Origin: JAGLSB01 sp023135955
Lineage (GTDB): Bacteria > Bacteroidota > Bacteroidia > Bacteroidales > GCA-2748055
Reading direction: 5' to 3'
Assembly: GCA_030673645.1 (NCBI GenBank)
Contig: DAOVIO010000158.1
Span: forward strand, 1-9,177
Length of the DNA stretch: 9,177 nucleotides
The position numbers and the translations under genes were made by a program. Of this stretch, positions 6,497-9,177 are shown one piece after another (within the stretch, counting starts at the first letter, position 1; every line of letters begins with the position of its first letter). Under the pieces are notes generated by a model. It ran no database searches and had not been told where the DNA came from. It saw nothing but the letters and a program-made list of their open reading frames with translations.

Positions 6497-8914
6497 CTAA
6501 TGTTTATTTTTCACATACTTATCAAGCCATTTATCCTGTTCCCAAAGAAGATGCAAAATACTTTCTTTTGCAACGTATCCATGACTCTCTTTTGGTAACA
6601 TAACCAATCTTACAGTTGCGCCTAATCCTTTCAAGGCATTAAAATAGCGGTCGCTTTGCAATGGATAGGTACCAGAATTATTATCAGCTACACCGTGTGT
6701 TAGAAGCAATGGGGTTTTCATTTTGTCGGCATGCATAAATGGTGACATGTTATAATAAATCTCAGGAGCATCCCAGTAAGAGCGCTCTTCACTCTGAAAG
6801 CCAAAAGGAGTTAAGGTTCTGTTATAAGCCCCACTTCTTGCAATTCCTGCAGCAAACAGGTCGCAATGTGAAAGTAAATTAGCTACCATAAATGCTCCGT
6901 AACTATGCCCTCCAACAGCCACTCTTTCTGTATCTATATAACCTAATTTATTAACTGCATCGATAGCTGCTTTTGCATTTGAAACTAATTGCTTTCGAAA
7001 AGAATCATTAGGCTCAGTATTACCCTCACCTACTATGGGAAACGCTGCCCTGTCCAATAAGACATATCCTTGAGTTACCCAATAAATTGGAGAACCCCAG
7101 GAGGGAGAAGTGAATCTGTTTGGATTTTGAGTATTTTGAGCCGCACTTGCTTTATCTTTATACTCCCTTGGATATGCCCACAAAATCATTGGATATTCCC
7201 CCTTTTTATTTATATCATAACCAATCGGTAGATACAGAGTACCCGAGAGCTCTAAGCCATCTTCTCGTTTGTAGGTGATTACTTCTTTATGGACATTCTG
7301 AATACTTCGAAAAGGATTCTCAAAAGAAGTAAGCTGCTTTATATCATCGCTTTTAAGATTCCTGAAATAGTAATTGGGGTATTCGTTCTTGGATTCAATA
7401 TTTACTAGTAAGCGATTCTTTTCAGGGTCGTATTTTCTTATATTTTCATATTTATTAGTATAGTCTGACTGATAAAGTCTTTTCTTAGTATTATTGTCCA
7501 GGTCGATCATATCCAAAAACGGAAATTGTCCCTCATCCGAAAATCCATCTCCAATCAAAAAGGCATTATTCTTCTTTAGAGCAAGTACAGTAGATCCAAA
7601 TTCATTCTTTCTGGTGACGAATACACCTGGGTTACTGTATCTGTCCTGCGAGCTTCGATCTGAAATAATTTTAGCTTGCTGAGACGGATCAGAAGGATTA
7701 AAACAGTAGGTTTTTGTGTTTCGATTGTTCCACCAGCCATCGTAAGCAATAGCAGTATTATTATTACCCCAAATAATATATGAAAACCTATTGATTGTTT
7801 TGAGGACACTTACCGGAATTGAATTAAAAGGAGCTTCCAATTGAAAAACTTCATCTCTATATTCAACTTGTTTTTGTGGATCTCCCCCATCCAGAGCTTC
7901 AACAAACATCAAAGTTGCCGGTTTGTCGTTACGCCAGTTTAAATTCCTTCTCCCCTTTCTAGTAGACATAAAACCCTTAGGTAAGTCTTCTATTAAGGGT
8001 ACTTCCAATACTGTTTCAACATGTGTCGCATCTTTAGTGTAAATTGAAGTTTTTGATGGAAACCGACGATAAGTAACTAAATAAGAGAATGGTTTTTCAA
8101 TTGTAGTAATCATAACGTAGTTACCATCTGGGGAAAAATCAATATTTAGATACATTCCGCTTTCTAACCACTTTTCAGCCTCTCCCTTAAGCGAGAATTT
8201 GTATATTTCAGATAAGGTCAATTGCTCAAAGTTGTGTTCATCATTTTTATTTTTTAAAAGATCCTGGTAGGTTCTGTTTTGAGCTTTTTTTCCATCACTT
8301 ACTGAAATTATTGGACCGGTAGGGATTACGCTTTCAACATCTATTAATTTTTTTCTGTCTTCTGCAACCATTTTAACTAATAATGACTGACTATCTTTAA
8401 ACCAGCTGAACACGCCTCTGGTATTTGCATTTACATAAGCATCTGTCAATTTTGAAACGCTTGCGCTTTGAATGTCCAATATCCAGACTTCCACCCCTTC
8501 AGCATTGGTGTTAGTAAAAGCAATTTTTTTCTGATCAGGAGACCAGCTAAAATTAGCTAATCGTGGATTTAAAGCTATGCCTGTTACTTGTTTAGGAGAA
8601 AGATCCTTTTCCTTTAAATTTATAATTTTTAAATTATTATAGTAGCTGGTTCTACTTCCAATATTTGTATTTTGATTAATTCGTAATCCTCCTAAACGAA
8701 GCTCTTCTTCAGATAGCTCAGCAATAGTTTTATACCTTTCTCTATAAGTTAAAATCATAAACTCATTATTATCGTTGACAAGGACAGATGGAGCTTGCTG
8801 TACGTCAACCAGATCCGTAATTTCTTTTGGTGGGATCTGATAATTTATGTTTTCTTGTGCGCATACATTAAAAGTGAAAATAAAGAGAACTGCAAAATAG
8901 AAGTAGGAATTCAT
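6497..8914 (-). CDS. Exported S9 family serine peptidase, glutamyl-endopeptidase-like
   Basis: An 805-residue prolyl-oligopeptidase-clan enzyme. It has an uncharged but hydrophobic signal peptide about 1-19 (likely cut after VCA), a beta-propeller about 30-540 and an alpha/beta-hydrolase domain about 545-803. Triad: S671 in GGHSYGAFM, D744 in GVADNNSG, H778 in KESHGY. Segments such as AELSEEELRLGGLRI near 65-79 and IARSGAYNRTLTPFGFQ near 691-707 closely recall the plant chloroplast glutamyl endopeptidase group (S9D), from memory, so cleavage after Glu/Asp is more likely than after Pro. The signal peptide points to the periplasm or cell surface; FNVC is a poor lipobox. The ATG at 8914 has no Shine-Dalgarno sequence, normal for this phylum. 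It heads the run of sensory genes; a role in that signalling is only possible. Family call firm, specificity inferred. Confidence 0.95.
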   Translation of the reverse strand: MNSYFYFAVLFIFTFNVCAQENINYQIPPKEITDLVDVQQAPSVLVNDNNEFMILTYRERYKTIAELSEEELRLGGLRINQNTNIGSRTSYYNNLKIINLKEKDLSPKQVTGIALNPRLANFSWSPDQKKIAFTNTNAEGVEVWILDIQSASVSKLTDAYVNANTRGVFSWFKDSQSLLVKMVAEDRKKLIDVESVIPTGPIISVSDGKKAQNRTYQDLLKNKNDEHNFEQLTLSEIYKFSLKGEAEKWLESGMYLNIDFSPDGNYVMITTIEKPFSYLVTYRRFPSKTSIYTKDATHVETVLEVPLIEDLPKGFMSTRKGRRNLNWRNDKPATLMFVEALDGGDPQKQVEYRDEVFQLEAPFNSIPVSVLKTINRFSYIIWGNNNTAIAYDGWWNNRNTKTYCFNPSDPSQQAKIISDRSSQDRYSNPGVFVTRKNEFGSTVLALKKNNAFLIGDGFSDEGQFPFLDMIDLDNNTKKRLYQSDYTNKYENIRKYDPEKNRLLVNIESKNEYPNYYFRNLKSDDIKQLTSFENPFRSIQNVHKEVITYKREDGLELSGTLYLPIGYDINKKGEYPMILWAYPREYKDKASAAQNTQNPNRFTSPSWGSPIYWVTQGYVLLDRAAFPIVGEGNTEPNDSFRKQLVSNAKAAIDAVNKLGYIDTERVAVGGHSYGAFMVANLLSHCDLFAAGIARSGAYNRTLTPFGFQSEERSYWDAPEIYYNMSPFMHADKMKTPLLLTHGVADNNSGTYPLQSDRYFNALKGLGATVRLVMLPKESHGYVAKESILHLLWEQDKWLDKYVKNKH

Positions 8915-9057
8915 TTGTAAGTTATTTGTTGGGTTAGAATATCATTTCAAAAGCATAAATATTGTATCTATAAACATAATAATACTTTTCATAATTCATT
9001 CCATAATTTCTGAAATAATCCCGAATAGCATATCTTATCATTTATAGAGGTCAGTAG

Positions 9058-9177
9058 TTAGGTGCATATTAATTTTTCTTGATAAATTTTCTCGGCAGTT
9101 ATCATTCTCCTGATCAAATTATTAAATATGTTCTCTTTCATTAGCGAGCGGTTAATCCGATAACAAAATTCATTAAG
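9058..9177 (-). CDS. C-terminal end of an IS1595/ISXO2-like transposase (partial)
   Basis: From the window edge, the minus strand reads 39 codons without a stop and then TAA at 9060-9058. The peptide begins LNEFCYRINRS and continues with KENIFNNLIRRM. This strongly recalls the conserved C-terminal block (LxEFxxRxNRR...LFxxLL) of ISXO2-type DDE transposases of the IS1595 family, where it follows the last catalytic residues. The start and the DDE core lie outside the window, so I cannot say whether the gene is intact. I could not recognise a terminal inverted repeat between 9057 and the peptidase start at 8914. The frame is too short for certainty; the call rests on one motif recalled from memory. 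Confidence 0.6.
   Translation of the reverse strand, partial: LNEFCYRINRSLMKENIFNNLIRRMITAEKIYQEKLICT

Noticed and set aside
7494..7809. Overlapping short frames on both strands inside the peptidase gene
   Set aside because: The peptidase frame is continuous with an intact triad, so these are shadows.
8948..8955. Possible -7 box (TGCTTTTG on the minus strand) for the peptidase
   Set aside because: It has one mismatch to TAnnTTTG and no clear -33 element, so it is too weak to list.

Overview
The window is AT-rich (roughly one third G+C by eye). Every gene I can support lies on the minus strand, so it reads from right to left. Weak or absent Shine-Dalgarno sequences before most genes, a promoter-like TAnnTTTG box, and the protein styles (S9 peptidase of the glutamyl-endopeptidase type, DesK/NarX-type kinase with many PAS domains) suggest Bacteroidota, perhaps a marine group such as Marinilabiliales. 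The phylum is a fair inference; the order is a guess.

Layout in transcription order. At 9177-9058 is the C-terminal tail of a protein resembling IS1595/ISXO2-type transposases; the rest is outside the window. At 8914-6497 is an exported S9 serine peptidase with an intact Ser-Asp-His triad. At 6454-3671 is a 927-residue membrane sensor kinase with four PAS domains, one carrying a cysteine cluster. At 3468-2809 is a NarL/FixJ response regulator with a LuxR-type helix-turn-helix, the likely partner of the kinase. After a 259-base gap rich in palindromes comes a second receiver of the same lineage with no output domain (2549-2130). At 2042-3 is a 679-residue methyl-accepting chemotaxis protein whose extracytoplasmic region holds two tandem CZB (chemoreceptor zinc-binding) modules and whose last five residues resemble a CheR-docking pentapeptide.

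How the genes may work together. The kinase and the 219-residue regulator look like an ordinary two-component pair. The receiver-only protein sits between that pair and the chemoreceptor and could divert, buffer or relay phosphoryl groups. The receptor's duplicated Zn-Cys sites and the kinase's Cys-rich PAS suggest that both could respond to metal or redox cues. The peptidase may be part of the regulon or merely a neighbour. These links are inferred from adjacency and motifs.

The most notable items are the tandem CZB sensor placed outside the membrane, the headless NarL-type receiver beside it, the long perfect hairpin repeat at 2729-2772, and the perfect 16-base palindrome at 2647-2662. No stretch longer than 300 bases lacks a gene. 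The longest gap, 2550-2808, is described through its repeats.
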